A DNA stretch of 40,166 bases from Actinomycetota bacterium (GTDB lineage: Bacteria > Actinomycetota > Thermoleophilia > Gaiellales > Gaiellaceae), in the NCBI GenBank assembly GCA_005883355.1, contig VAXG01000042.1, forward strand, positions 1 to 40,166, read 5' to 3'. The position numbers and the translations under genes are program-made. Below, one piece after another: positions 31,207-37,280 of this stretch. Each line of letters starts with the position of its first letter. The first letter of the stretch is position 1. A model generated the notes under the pieces. That model saw only the letters and a program-made list of their open reading frames with translations, was not told the DNA's origin and did no database searches.

Positions 31207-31692
31207 GTGGCCAAACCGGCTCTCAGCGACGCGATCCAGGACTACCTGCGCGAGATCTACAAACTCGGTGCCGACGCCGGCCGCGTCTCGGTGACTGCGC
31301 TGGCGAAACGCCAGGGGGTCTCGCCGGCGTCCGCCAGCGCCATGGTGAAGAAGCTGGCCGCGCTCGAGCTCGCCGTCCACCAGCCCTACCGGGGAATCGA
31401 GCTCACCACGGCCGGCGAGCAGGTCGCGCTCGAAGTGATCAGGCACCACCGGCTGCTCGAGCTCTACCTCGCCGAAACGCTGGGCGTCGATGTGGAAGCT
31501 GTGCACGACGAGGCCGAACGGCTCGAGCACGCATTGTCCGAGGAGCTGGAAGAGCGGATCGACAAGGCACTCGGATTCCCGACGCACGATCCGCACGGCG
31601 ACCCGATCCCGGATGCGAATCTCGAGTGGCCTGCTCAGCCGACGGCGCCGGCCGACGGCTCAATTCATCGAGCGAAGCGAAGATCTCCCTGA
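31207..31692 (+). CDS. DtxR/MntR-family metal-dependent regulator
   Basis: 161 residues from GTG 31207, with a CACACT hexamer 8 bases upstream. Winged-helix domain at 1-70 (SDAIQDYLREIYKLG, RVSVTALAKRQGVSPASASAMVKKL, YRGIELTTAGEQVA) followed by the dimerisation and metal domain (VIRHHRLLELYLAETLGVDVEAVHDEAERLEHALSEELEERI). By comparison with MntR, Asp12, His81, Glu104, Glu107 and His108 would be metal ligands; the residue matching MntR Glu11 is Arg15. There is no SH3-like third domain. It probably senses Mn or Fe. An NRAMP-type gene 2.7 kb away is a candidate target, but no shared operator was identified. Confidence 0.84.
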   Translation: MAKPALSDAIQDYLREIYKLGADAGRVSVTALAKRQGVSPASASAMVKKLAALELAVHQPYRGIELTTAGEQVALEVIRHHRLLELYLAETLGVDVEAVHDEAERLEHALSEELEERIDKALGFPTHDPHGDPIPDANLEWPAQPTAPADGSIHRAKRRSP

Positions 31693-31695
31693 TCA

Positions 31696-31724
31696 CCGAG
31701 GAAAGTGCAACGCACTTTCCTCGG
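31696..31724. terminator. Bidirectional hairpin between DtxR-type gene and 31727 gene
   Basis: A perfect 13-base inverted repeat, CCGAGGAAAGTGC (31696-31708) and its complement at 31712-31724, with loop AAC. It fills the gap between two convergent genes, 3 bases after one stop and 2 bases from the other. Only short A/T runs flank it, so it works as a strong stem in both directions. Confidence 0.8.
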
Positions 31725-31726
31725 AA

Positions 31727-32068
31727 TTAGCGGCCGAAGAACCAGCGCTCCAAAGGCTTCAGCAACTCGCTGCGGGTGAACGGCTTCATTTTCTCCGAGC
31801 GACCGTCGCTCTCCGACACGCTGAGGTCGTCCTCGAGCGCACTGTTCGCCGCCTCGAGCGCGTCCTCGAGCTCGTAGCCCTCGAAGAGGTAGTCGTCCCG
31901 TCGAGGCTCGTCACTCGCGCGGTTCTCGGGATTGACCGCCCGCCCCACCGCCCAGAGCGCGCCCTGCTTGCGCTCGATCCAGATCACGATCGTTTCCGCA
32001 GCGCCCGCATCGTCGACCCCATGGACGACCCTTTCGGCGAAGCGGCCCTCCGTCGATTTCCGCCTCAC
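31727..32068 (-). CDS. Conserved-looking small protein, function unknown
   Basis: 113 residues from GTG 32068, chosen because TATCCT lies 7 bases upstream and the further open frame is non-coding in character. The protein is acidic: VVHGVDDAGAAETIVIWIERKQGALWAVGRAVNPE forms a plausible beta-rich core, followed by DYLFEGYELEDALEAANSALEDDL (helical) and a C-terminal FTRSELLKPLERWFFGR amphipathic helix. No family recognised. It is divergent from another orphan small gene. Confidence 0.65.
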   Translation of the reverse strand: MRRKSTEGRFAERVVHGVDDAGAAETIVIWIERKQGALWAVGRAVNPENRASDEPRRDDYLFEGYELEDALEAANSALEDDLSVSESDGRSEKMKPFTRSELLKPLERWFFGR

Positions 32069-32075
32069 GGCGCCA

Positions 32076-32085
32076 AGGATACAAT
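32076..32085. promoter_or_regulatory. Overlapping divergent -10 elements between two orphan small genes
   Basis: The ten bases AGGATACAAT contain TACAAT on the plus strand (32080-32085), 6 bases before ATG 32092, and TATCCT on the minus strand (32081-32076), 7 bases before GTG 32068. The two hexamers overlap by two bases, and both genes would be leaderless. The whole gap is 23 bases. Confidence 0.55.
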
Positions 32086-32091
32086 CGCCCG

Positions 32092-32355
32092 ATGCAGCGA
32101 TTCGCAAGCCTGCTGCGCTCGCCGTTCTCGTTTCTCTTCGCCCGCTCGAGCACCGAGGAGCGCGTGGCCGCCTACGTCATCCGCGAACACGGGCGTGGCC
32201 GCGGGCTCGCCGAGATCTTGGAGGACAGGTACGTGCAGAACCGCTTGAGCCCGCAACAGCGGCTGCGACTGCTCGACCGGCCCGAATTGATCCAGGCCCT
32301 CGGAGACGAGACGGTCGAGGACACCCGGCGCGACCTCGAGGGCGCCCGGACCTAG
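32092..32355 (+). CDS. Small basic protein, function unknown
   Basis: 87 residues from ATG 32092 with a near-consensus TACAAT 6 bases upstream. N-terminus MQRFASLLRSPFSFLFARSSTEERVAAYVIREHGRGRGLAEILEDRYVQNRLSPQQRLRLLDRPELIQALGDE: two helical segments rich in Arg and Leu, with no signal peptide. The pattern of a repeated helical core and RGLAEILEDRYVQNRLSPQQ is typical of small uncharacterised actinobacterial proteins. It ends in a CTAG shared with the convergent ornithine cyclodeaminase stop. Confidence 0.65.
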   Translation: MQRFASLLRSPFSFLFARSSTEERVAAYVIREHGRGRGLAEILEDRYVQNRLSPQQRLRLLDRPELIQALGDETVEDTRRDLEGART

Positions 32356-33281
32356 AGCTCCGTCCCGACGCCGCGCTCACGCGCGCGTTCGACGACCGCG
32401 GCTGCGACGGCAACGTCCCACGCCGCGATGCCGTTCGATTTGAAGACGACGATGTCGTCCGGCGACTGCCGCCCCGGCAGCTCGGCCGCAACCACCTCGT
32501 GCAGCTCGTGGACCTCCAGCCAGTCGAGCACTCCCTGTTGGATCGGCTCGATCAGGTCGGCCGACTCGATGCGGGCCTGCTCCTTCCAGTCGCAGCAGAC
32601 GAACGACGCACGCTCGAGCACCACGTTGTCGAGCTCGCGCGCTGCCGGCATGTTGGCGCCGACCGCACACACGAGTGCGCCCGGCCGAAGCCATTCTCCG
32701 CGGAGCACCGGGTCCCGTGTAGTCGTGATCGTCACGACGATGTCCTGCTCCGCCGCCTCACGGTTGCTCTCCGCCGGCTCGGCGCCGACACGGTCGCAGA
32801 ACGCCAGCAGATTGCGCTCGGTGCGGCAGTAGGCGACGACGCGGTCGAGTGCCGGAAGCGCGGCGCGGATGCAGGCAACCTGCGTCACCGCCTGATCACC
32901 GCAACCGATCACTCCGAGCGACATCGCGCCTTCGCGCGCGAGGTGCTTCGCGGCGACCGCACTCGCGGCGCCTGTGCGCAACCGTCCGAGCTGATCCGCC
33001 TCGATCACCGCGACGAGCTCCGGTCTGTCGACGGCGAAGAGCGCAAAGACAAACGCGGCACCCTCTGCGAACCCTGCGTAGACCTTGGCGCCCGCGTAGC
33101 CGAGCTCGAGATCCGACGCGGCCATGTCCGCCAACCGCCCCTCGTGGAGCCTCAACCGCCGGCGCGGGGCGATCTCCACGACCCCCGCGGCCATGCGCAG
33201 AAAAGAACCCTCGACCGCCTGTACCGCGTCATCGGGTGAGAGCAGTCCCTGCACGTCGCTCTCCGAGAGGAAAAGCGTCAC
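32352..33281 (-). CDS. Ornithine cyclodeaminase/mu-crystallin family protein
   Basis: 309 residues from GTG 33281 (overlap GTGA with the PRC-barrel gene). The N-terminal substrate domain includes the catalytic-type Lys66 (GYAGAKVYAGF) and the TGAASAVAAKHLAR segment; the Rossmann domain shows LGVIGCGDQAVTQ and later VCAVGANMP. The C-terminal FKSNGIAAWDVAVAAAVVERARE is characteristic. Family members include ornithine cyclodeaminase, alanine dehydrogenase and imine reductases, so the substrate is open. It is the last gene of the six-gene operon beginning at 35937, which is otherwise metal- and membrane-related. Confidence 0.87.
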   Translation of the reverse strand: MTLFLSESDVQGLLSPDDAVQAVEGSFLRMAAGVVEIAPRRRLRLHEGRLADMAASDLELGYAGAKVYAGFAEGAAFVFALFAVDRPELVAVIEADQLGRLRTGAASAVAAKHLAREGAMSLGVIGCGDQAVTQVACIRAALPALDRVVAYCRTERNLLAFCDRVGAEPAESNREAAEQDIVVTITTTRDPVLRGEWLRPGALVCAVGANMPAARELDNVVLERASFVCCDWKEQARIESADLIEPIQQGVLDWLEVHELHEVVAAELPGRQSPDDIVVFKSNGIAAWDVAVAAAVVERARERGVGTEL

Positions 33282-33538
33282 TCGAGCTCGGTGCCGTCCC
33301 GAACGACGATTCGATCGCCCTCGATCCGGACCACGGCTTTCCACGGGACGGCGTTCGGCCTGTGTGCCCTCGGAGTACCGATCCCAAAATGCTCCAGCTG
33401 GCCCCGTTTGCCGACGACGAGCGCGTCGATACGCGGATGTCCGCTCCCCAGGGCGGCCCGCATGTCGCGGCAACGACCGAGCCGCCGACCCGACTCGGTC
33501 TCGATCATCCGGCCGGTCATGGAGGAAAACGTCCTCAA
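33278..33538 (-). CDS. PRC-barrel-like small protein (second of pair)
   Basis: 86 residues from TTG 33538 (overlap TTGA with the previous gene); ATG 33520 would remove six residues. The sequence TESGRRLGRCRDMRAALGSGHPRIDALVVGKRGQLEHFGI followed by VPWKAVVRIEGDRIVVRDGTELE has the PRC-barrel pattern: a GR.LG...D strand pair, a long hydrophobic strand and an IPW.dV-type segment. PRC barrels bind RNA, tRNA or membrane or metal partners; a specific ligand is not evident. Confidence 0.72.
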   Translation of the reverse strand: MRTFSSMTGRMIETESGRRLGRCRDMRAALGSGHPRIDALVVGKRGQLEHFGIGTPRAHRPNAVPWKAVVRIEGDRIVVRDGTELE

Positions 33539-33885
33539 TGATCGGATCCTGGAATCTTCGCGATGTACGGTCGGAGGCGGTCGTCTCCTCGGCCGAGCCC
33601 GAGCTCCTCGGCGCGCTTGCGGAGCTTGACGTGCGAGCCGACCTCGGCGACCTCATCCCAGGGAATCCGCACGCGGCCGCCTCCTCCGACCCAGGCAGCG
33701 ACGCGCCCGATCAATCCGCCCCTGGCTCGCCAGACTCCTGGACCGCAGAGGATTGCGGTCAGTTCGAAGTCCGCACCGGGCGCGCCCTCGAGCGCAAGGT
33801 CGTCGACCTTTCCGCAGCGCCGGCCGTCGCAGTCGAGCAGCTGATGATCGAGGACGTTCAGCCCGAGGTCGATCGAGTCGGTCAA
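33535..33885 (-). CDS. PRC-barrel domain protein (first of pair)
   Basis: 116 residues from TTG 33885 (overlap TTGA with the NRAMP stop). The N-terminus IDLGLNVLDHQLLDCDGRRCGKVDDLALEGAPGADFELTAILCGPGVW carries the PRC-barrel opening, and IPWDEVAEVGSHVKLRKRAEELGLGRGDDRLRPYIAKIPGS closes it. Four cysteines or so (CDGRRCG, ILCGPG) could allow metal or redox behaviour. Two PRC-barrel proteins placed between a metal transporter and a dehydrogenase-like enzyme suggest accessory or sensory roles in this operon; this is inference. Confidence 0.78.
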   Translation of the reverse strand: MTDSIDLGLNVLDHQLLDCDGRRCGKVDDLALEGAPGADFELTAILCGPGVWRARGGLIGRVAAWVGGGGRVRIPWDEVAEVGSHVKLRKRAEELGLGRGDDRLRPYIAKIPGSDH

Positions 33886-35105
33886 TTCTGACCCACGTTC
33901 GTGAGGATCATGAGTGGAACGGCGCTCACGGCAATCACCATGATCACCACGAGGTACACGAGTCCCAGGACGTTGGCAATCCGTCCGTTCGTGTATTCCC
34001 GCATGTACGTGCGGTCGTTGGCGACGAGAAAGATCGGGATGTACGTCAGAGGCAGCGCCACCGCCGAGAAGATGACCGCGTATTCCGTCAGCTGAACAGG
34101 ATCGACCCCGGTCAGGACCACGCCGAGCGCGAGGACGAGGAGCACGAGCCAGGTGACCGTGAAGCGCGGCGCTCCGCGAGGGTGGCGATAACGGCCCCAC
34201 TCCCAGCCGAGGAACTGGGCGAGGTTGTACGCGCCTGAGAAGAGCGTGTCGATTGCCGCCCCGCTCACGGCGAACAGAATGCCGACGAGGGCCAGCAGAA
34301 GCCCGATCTGGCCGACCGGGACCTCGACGCCGAGGGCGATCGAACCGAGGAACTGGGGCTCGATCCCCTTCCCGAGAAAGAGCGCCCCGCCGACGATCAT
34401 CAGTGCGAACGACAGAAAGCCGCCGAGCCCATAGCCGATCATCGAGTTGACCTTGTTCAGGCGGAGGTCCTTCGGGCCCCACCGCTCCTCCACTCCGCCC
34501 GACGAATAGAAGTACACCTCGTAGGGAGTCATCGCCGCGCCCAACAGGCCGACGGCGAAGTACGCGTAGAGCACCGGGCTCTGCGTCTGCATGTGCGGCA
34601 CGAAGCCGTGTCCGACGGCGCCCCAGGCTGGATGCAGCTTCACCGCCGCAACCGCGAAGACGAGCATGCAGAGGCCGCCGTACCCGAAGATCCGCTCGAT
34701 CCACTCGAACGCGACGACCCACACCACGATCATCAGGGCCACGCCGGCGATCACGATCAGCCAGCGGTAGGACAAACCCGAGAGGAGTTGCAGGCAGATC
34801 GCGACACCGCCGATCTCGGCGGTCAGCGTCATCAGGTTGACGACCTGCGCGGAGATCAGGGCGGCAAGCCCGGCTTTGAAACCGATGCGTTCGCGAACCG
34901 CATCGAAGACAGCCTTGCCGGAGACGGCGGCGACGCGGCCGCACATCTCCGAGTACACGATGATTCCGACGACCCCGATGACGACGACCCAGAGCAGTTG
35001 GTAGCCGAACGTCGCACCGGCGGAGACGTTGAAGACGAGGTCGCCGATGTCGACGAAGCCGCCGATCGCAGCAAGGATCCCGAGCGCAACCTGGAAGATC
35101 TTCAC
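33882..35105 (-). CDS. NRAMP-family transporter with non-canonical metal-site motifs
   Basis: 407 residues from GTG 35105 (overlap GTGA). Eleven hydrophobic helices fit the NRAMP/LeuT fold. Canonical NRAMP transporters have DPGN in helix 1 and MPH in helix 6; here the equivalents are Asp19-Ile-Gly-Asp22 (GGFVDIGDLVFNVSAG) and Met192-Thr-Pro-Tyr-Glu196 (GAAMTPYEVYFYSSGGVEERWG). The loop FYSSG..EERW.PKDL..NK.N is well kept. The altered residues, with an extra acidic pair, suggest a different ion preference from Mn/Fe, possibly closer to Mg-type relatives. It lies in the middle of the six-gene operon. Confidence 0.85.
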   Translation of the reverse strand: MKIFQVALGILAAIGGFVDIGDLVFNVSAGATFGYQLLWVVVIGVVGIIVYSEMCGRVAAVSGKAVFDAVRERIGFKAGLAALISAQVVNLMTLTAEIGGVAICLQLLSGLSYRWLIVIAGVALMIVVWVVAFEWIERIFGYGGLCMLVFAVAAVKLHPAWGAVGHGFVPHMQTQSPVLYAYFAVGLLGAAMTPYEVYFYSSGGVEERWGPKDLRLNKVNSMIGYGLGGFLSFALMIVGGALFLGKGIEPQFLGSIALGVEVPVGQIGLLLALVGILFAVSGAAIDTLFSGAYNLAQFLGWEWGRYRHPRGAPRFTVTWLVLLVLALGVVLTGVDPVQLTEYAVIFSAVALPLTYIPIFLVANDRTYMREYTNGRIANVLGLVYLVVIMVIAVSAVPLMILTNVGQN

Positions 35106-35512
35106 TTCGAGAGCTTGTCCGCCAGGTCGGCATCCTTCGTCAGCGGTTGCCTCAGCGATGCCGCGACGACGCGATCGGTCGGATGAAGATGCAGTTGCTC
35201 GAGTTCTCCCGAGACCTTTCCCGCGAGCTTCGACAGCCTGCGCACCCTGGCCTCGATGCCCACGGCGGTGCGCCGCGTGGCCAGCGAGTCCGCGAGATCG
35301 GAGGCAGCGCGTGACAACTCGTGCGCATGGACGCGCGCAAAGGACTTCGTCGATGCACCCCTCGAGACATCGTTTGCGAGGAGCTGACCCTCGCTTGCCA
35401 GCGACCCCACTTTTTCCGCGTCTCGCTTCAGCGCGTGCCTGTCGACGGTTCCTCCGTTGCAGCCCGACAGGGCAAGCAACAGCAGGGTCAAAACGGTGGC
35501 CGGCCGCCTCAC
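35102..35512 (-). CDS. Small lipoprotein in the NRAMP operon, function unknown
   Basis: 136 residues from GTG 35512 (overlap GTGA with the YetF-like stop). The signal VRRPATVLTLLLLALSGCNGG has the lipobox LSGC and would be acylated at Cys18. The mature part is helical and rich in Leu, Ala and Arg (HALKRDAEKVGSLASEGQLLANDVSRGA, ARVHAHELSRAASDLADSLATRRTAVGIEARVRRLSKLAGKVSGELEQLHLHP), compatible with an extended helical bundle or coiled coil outside the membrane. No family was recognised. Confidence 0.78.
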   Translation of the reverse strand: MRRPATVLTLLLLALSGCNGGTVDRHALKRDAEKVGSLASEGQLLANDVSRGASTKSFARVHAHELSRAASDLADSLATRRTAVGIEARVRRLSKLAGKVSGELEQLHLHPTDRVVAASLRQPLTKDADLADKLSK

Positions 35513-35937
35513 TTCTGTTCGATGAAGCTGATCGAGCCGTTCTTCTCGAGGACGGCCCATTTGACCTCGTCCAGAGATTCGATCTGCTGCAAGCGTGCCT
35601 GCTCCATCAGCTCGTCGAGGGTGAGCCGCTCGTTCTTGAGATTGCGATCGATCGTCTGGCCGTTCTGCACGAGAATCACAGGTTCCCCCTCGACCACGTT
35701 ACGAATCCGGGTGGAGCGGTAAGTGACGAACGCGGTGGCAGTCGCGAGGAGGCCGACCGTCCCGGCGGCGAGGACGATCCCCGTCACCGAGTAGTCGCTC
35801 TGGGTGACTCCGTTCTGGACGAGATCCCCGATCACGACGAGTAGGACGACGTCAGAGGGCTCCATGGTCGACAGCTCTCTCTTGCCGACGACGCGCATCA
35901 GGAAGACGAAGACGAGCGAATCGGGAACGCCGGCCAT
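35509..35937 (-). CDS. YetF-like (DUF421) membrane protein
   Basis: 142 residues from ATG 35937. It matches DUF421/YetF: LVFVFLMRVVGKRELSTMEPSDVVLLVVIGDLVQNGVTQSDYSVTGIVLAAGTVGLLATATAFVTYRS forms the membrane half, and EGEPVILVQNGQTIDRNLKNERLTLDELMEQARLQQIESLDEVKWAVLEKNGSISFI the conserved soluble domain. The first transmembrane helix of typical members is shortened in this start choice. The YetF family is implicated in envelope processes; the exact function is unknown. It heads the operon, with the tRNA-Arg gene divergent 65 bases away. Confidence 0.85.
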   Translation of the reverse strand: MAGVPDSLVFVFLMRVVGKRELSTMEPSDVVLLVVIGDLVQNGVTQSDYSVTGIVLAAGTVGLLATATAFVTYRSTRIRNVVEGEPVILVQNGQTIDRNLKNERLTLDELMEQARLQQIESLDEVKWAVLEKNGSISFIEQK

Positions 35938-36002
35938 CGCGGGTACGCATTCGCGTGAGCAGGTCGTCGTCCTGCCAGGCGCTACACTGGTGCGTCTTCA
36001 GA

Positions 36003-36075
36003 GCGCCCGTAGCTCAGGGGATAGAGCGCTGCCCTGCGGAGGCAGAGGTCGCATGTTCGAATCATGCCGGGCGCA
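36003..36075 (+). tRNA. tRNA-Arg (anticodon GCG)
   Basis: A complete 73-base cloverleaf: acceptor GCGCCCG/CGGGCGC with discriminator A, D arm GCTC/GAGC with A20 (an arginine identity base), anticodon arm CTGCC/GGCAG with loop CTGCGGA giving anticodon GCG (36036-36038), and T arm GCATG/CATGC with TTCGAAT. CCA is not encoded. Arg CGN boxes in bacteria are usually read by the A-to-I edited ACG tRNA; a GCG anticodon reads CGC and CGT. Confidence 0.93.
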
Positions 36076-36079
36076 TACC

Positions 36080-36125
36080 CGCGCGAAAGCCGGACCGCTT
36101 ACGCGGGCCATGATGCTTTCGCGCG
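36080..36125 (+). terminator. Large hairpin after tRNA-Arg
   Basis: An 11-base perfect inverted repeat, CGCGCGAAAGC (36080-36090) and its complement (36115-36125), enclosing a 24-base loop that itself holds CCGC/GCGG. It begins 5 bases after the tRNA and could end its transcript or guide 3' processing. No T-run follows directly. Confidence 0.6.
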
Positions 36126-36164
36126 GAGTCTTAACCGAGGAACGTTGATCAGCGGAAGGACGTA

Positions 36165-36608
36165 TTACGCCGCAGTGCCTACGGTCGCTTCTTCCTCGAT
36201 CATCGGTGTTGAGAAGTAGCGGGTCGCGAAGGGTTCCATTGGTTCGTCGAAGACGGAAAGGACCGTGCTACTCGAGAAGAAGCCGACGACCCGGAGCGTC
36301 TCTTCGCCGATGTTGTTCACGCTGTGGCGAACGAGCGCGGGCACGACCGCGAGAGTTCCGGCCTGGACGGCGGCCTGCTCCTCGCCAATCGTCACCTCGC
36401 CCCTGCCCGAGACGATGAGCAGAATCTCTTCGGCGCTGTCGGTGTGGCTGCCGAGATGCTCGCCCGGCTCCAACTCGAAATAAACGACCGCCGTGCTCTT
36501 GGTACCGGTGCCTGAAGAGATCGGGAAACCGGCGCGCACCCGCATCGCGGCATTGCGTTGCGACCAGCCTTCGAACAGCTCCAGCTCATCGATCTGGACG
36601 GCTTGCAT
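36165..36608 (-). CDS. Cupin-domain protein
   Basis: 147 residues from ATG 36608 with AAGGAGA upstream. Cupin motif 1 is ELEPGEHLGSHTDSAEEILLIVSGRGEV and motif 2 is GTLAVVPALVRHSVNNIGEETLRVVGFFSS, giving metal ligands His (GSHTD), Glu (AEEIL) and His (VRHSV); the first His position is shifted from the classical HxH. The C-terminus FDEPMEPFATRYFSTPM follows. A small dioxygenase, isomerase or binding protein is possible. It is divergent from and probably controlled by the TetR gene through the repeats between them. Confidence 0.82.
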   Translation of the reverse strand: MQAVQIDELELFEGWSQRNAAMRVRAGFPISSGTGTKSTAVVYFELEPGEHLGSHTDSAEEILLIVSGRGEVTIGEEQAAVQAGTLAVVPALVRHSVNNIGEETLRVVGFFSSSTVLSVFDEPMEPFATRYFSTPMIEEEATVGTAA

Positions 36609-36627
36609 GTGGTCTCCTTCTTTTGGC

Positions 36628-36676
36628 TTTACATGGTGTCAGGTCATCCTGACCCTTGGTTTACACTGTGTCAAGT
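36628..36676. promoter_or_regulatory. TetR operator region with two 17-base direct repeats
   Basis: Two related 17-base copies (36628-36644 and 36660-36676), both of the form TTTACA..GTGTCAaGT, start 32 bases apart, i.e. about three helical turns. The second, core TTTACACTGTGTCAA, is itself nearly palindromic (arms TTTACAC and GTGTCAA) and contains the TACACT -10 element 7 bases before the tetR GTG, so a bound repressor would block its own promoter. Between the copies lies GTCAGGTCATCCTGAC, an inverted repeat. The first copy lies near the cupin promoter side. Confidence 0.62.
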
Positions 36677-37280
36677 GAAAAAAGAAACTCGGCGTGGATA
36701 TCGGCTCAAAGAGCGGGCGCAGCAACAAGCCGAAACCCGGCGCCGGATCGTCGAGGCCGTCGTCGCCCTCCACGAGGAAGTGGGTCCGGCACGCACGACG
36801 GTCGTCGAGATCGCGGACCGGGCGCAGGTGAGCCGGCCTACGGTCTATACCCACTTCCCCGACGAGCGCTTGCTGATGACCGCCTGTTCGCAACACTGGT
36901 TGCTCGCCAACCCTCGTCCCGACACTGCCGCCTGGAAGCAAATCGCAGACCCCCGAACGCGCGTTCGCGTGGCGCTTGAACAGCTCTACTCGTACTACGC
37001 CCCGCGCGAACGGATGCTTTCCAACGTCCTCCGGGACTCGGAGCTCATCCCAAGCCTTTCCGAGGCGCTGCAGAACACGATCGGTTCCTACCTGCAGGGT
37101 GCAGCGGAAACGCTTGCCAAAGGGTGGGACAACCGCCAACGCGCCCGCCGCGAGAAGCTTGCAGTCCTCAAGCTTGCGCTCCACTTCCACACCTGGCAGA
37201 CACTGACCGGTAGCGGCGGTCTGACGAACGGCGAGGCGGCGGAATTGATGGCCAGGCTCGTTGCGGAGAGCCTTGGTTAG
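36675..37280 (+). CDS. TetR-family transcriptional regulator
   Basis: 201 residues from GTG 36675; the longer open frame upstream would read through the operator. The N-terminal HTH is LKERAQQQAETRRRIVEAVVALHEEVGPARTTVVEIADRAQVSRPTVYTHFPDERLLMTACSQHW, with RPTVYTHF the recognition-helix signature. The C-terminal domain (LYSYYAPRERMLSNVLRDSELIPSLSEALQNTIGSYLQGAAE) is the all-helical ligand pocket. Leaderless by position of its -10. Probably represses itself and the cupin gene in response to an unknown ligand. Its stop overlaps the ygfZ stop. Confidence 0.9.
   Translation: MKKETRRGYRLKERAQQQAETRRRIVEAVVALHEEVGPARTTVVEIADRAQVSRPTVYTHFPDERLLMTACSQHWLLANPRPDTAAWKQIADPRTRVRVALEQLYSYYAPRERMLSNVLRDSELIPSLSEALQNTIGSYLQGAAETLAKGWDNRQRARREKLAVLKLALHFHTWQTLTGSGGLTNGEAAELMARLVAESLG

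Noticed and set aside
30346-31596. Extended start of the mqnD-like gene to 31596
   Set aside because: The extension is antisense to the DtxR-type gene and not family-like; the GTG at 31173 has a -10 hexamer at the expected spacing.
36558-36675. Extended TetR start at 36558
   Set aside because: It would include the cupin start and the operator repeats as coding sequence; HTH similarity begins after GTG 36675.
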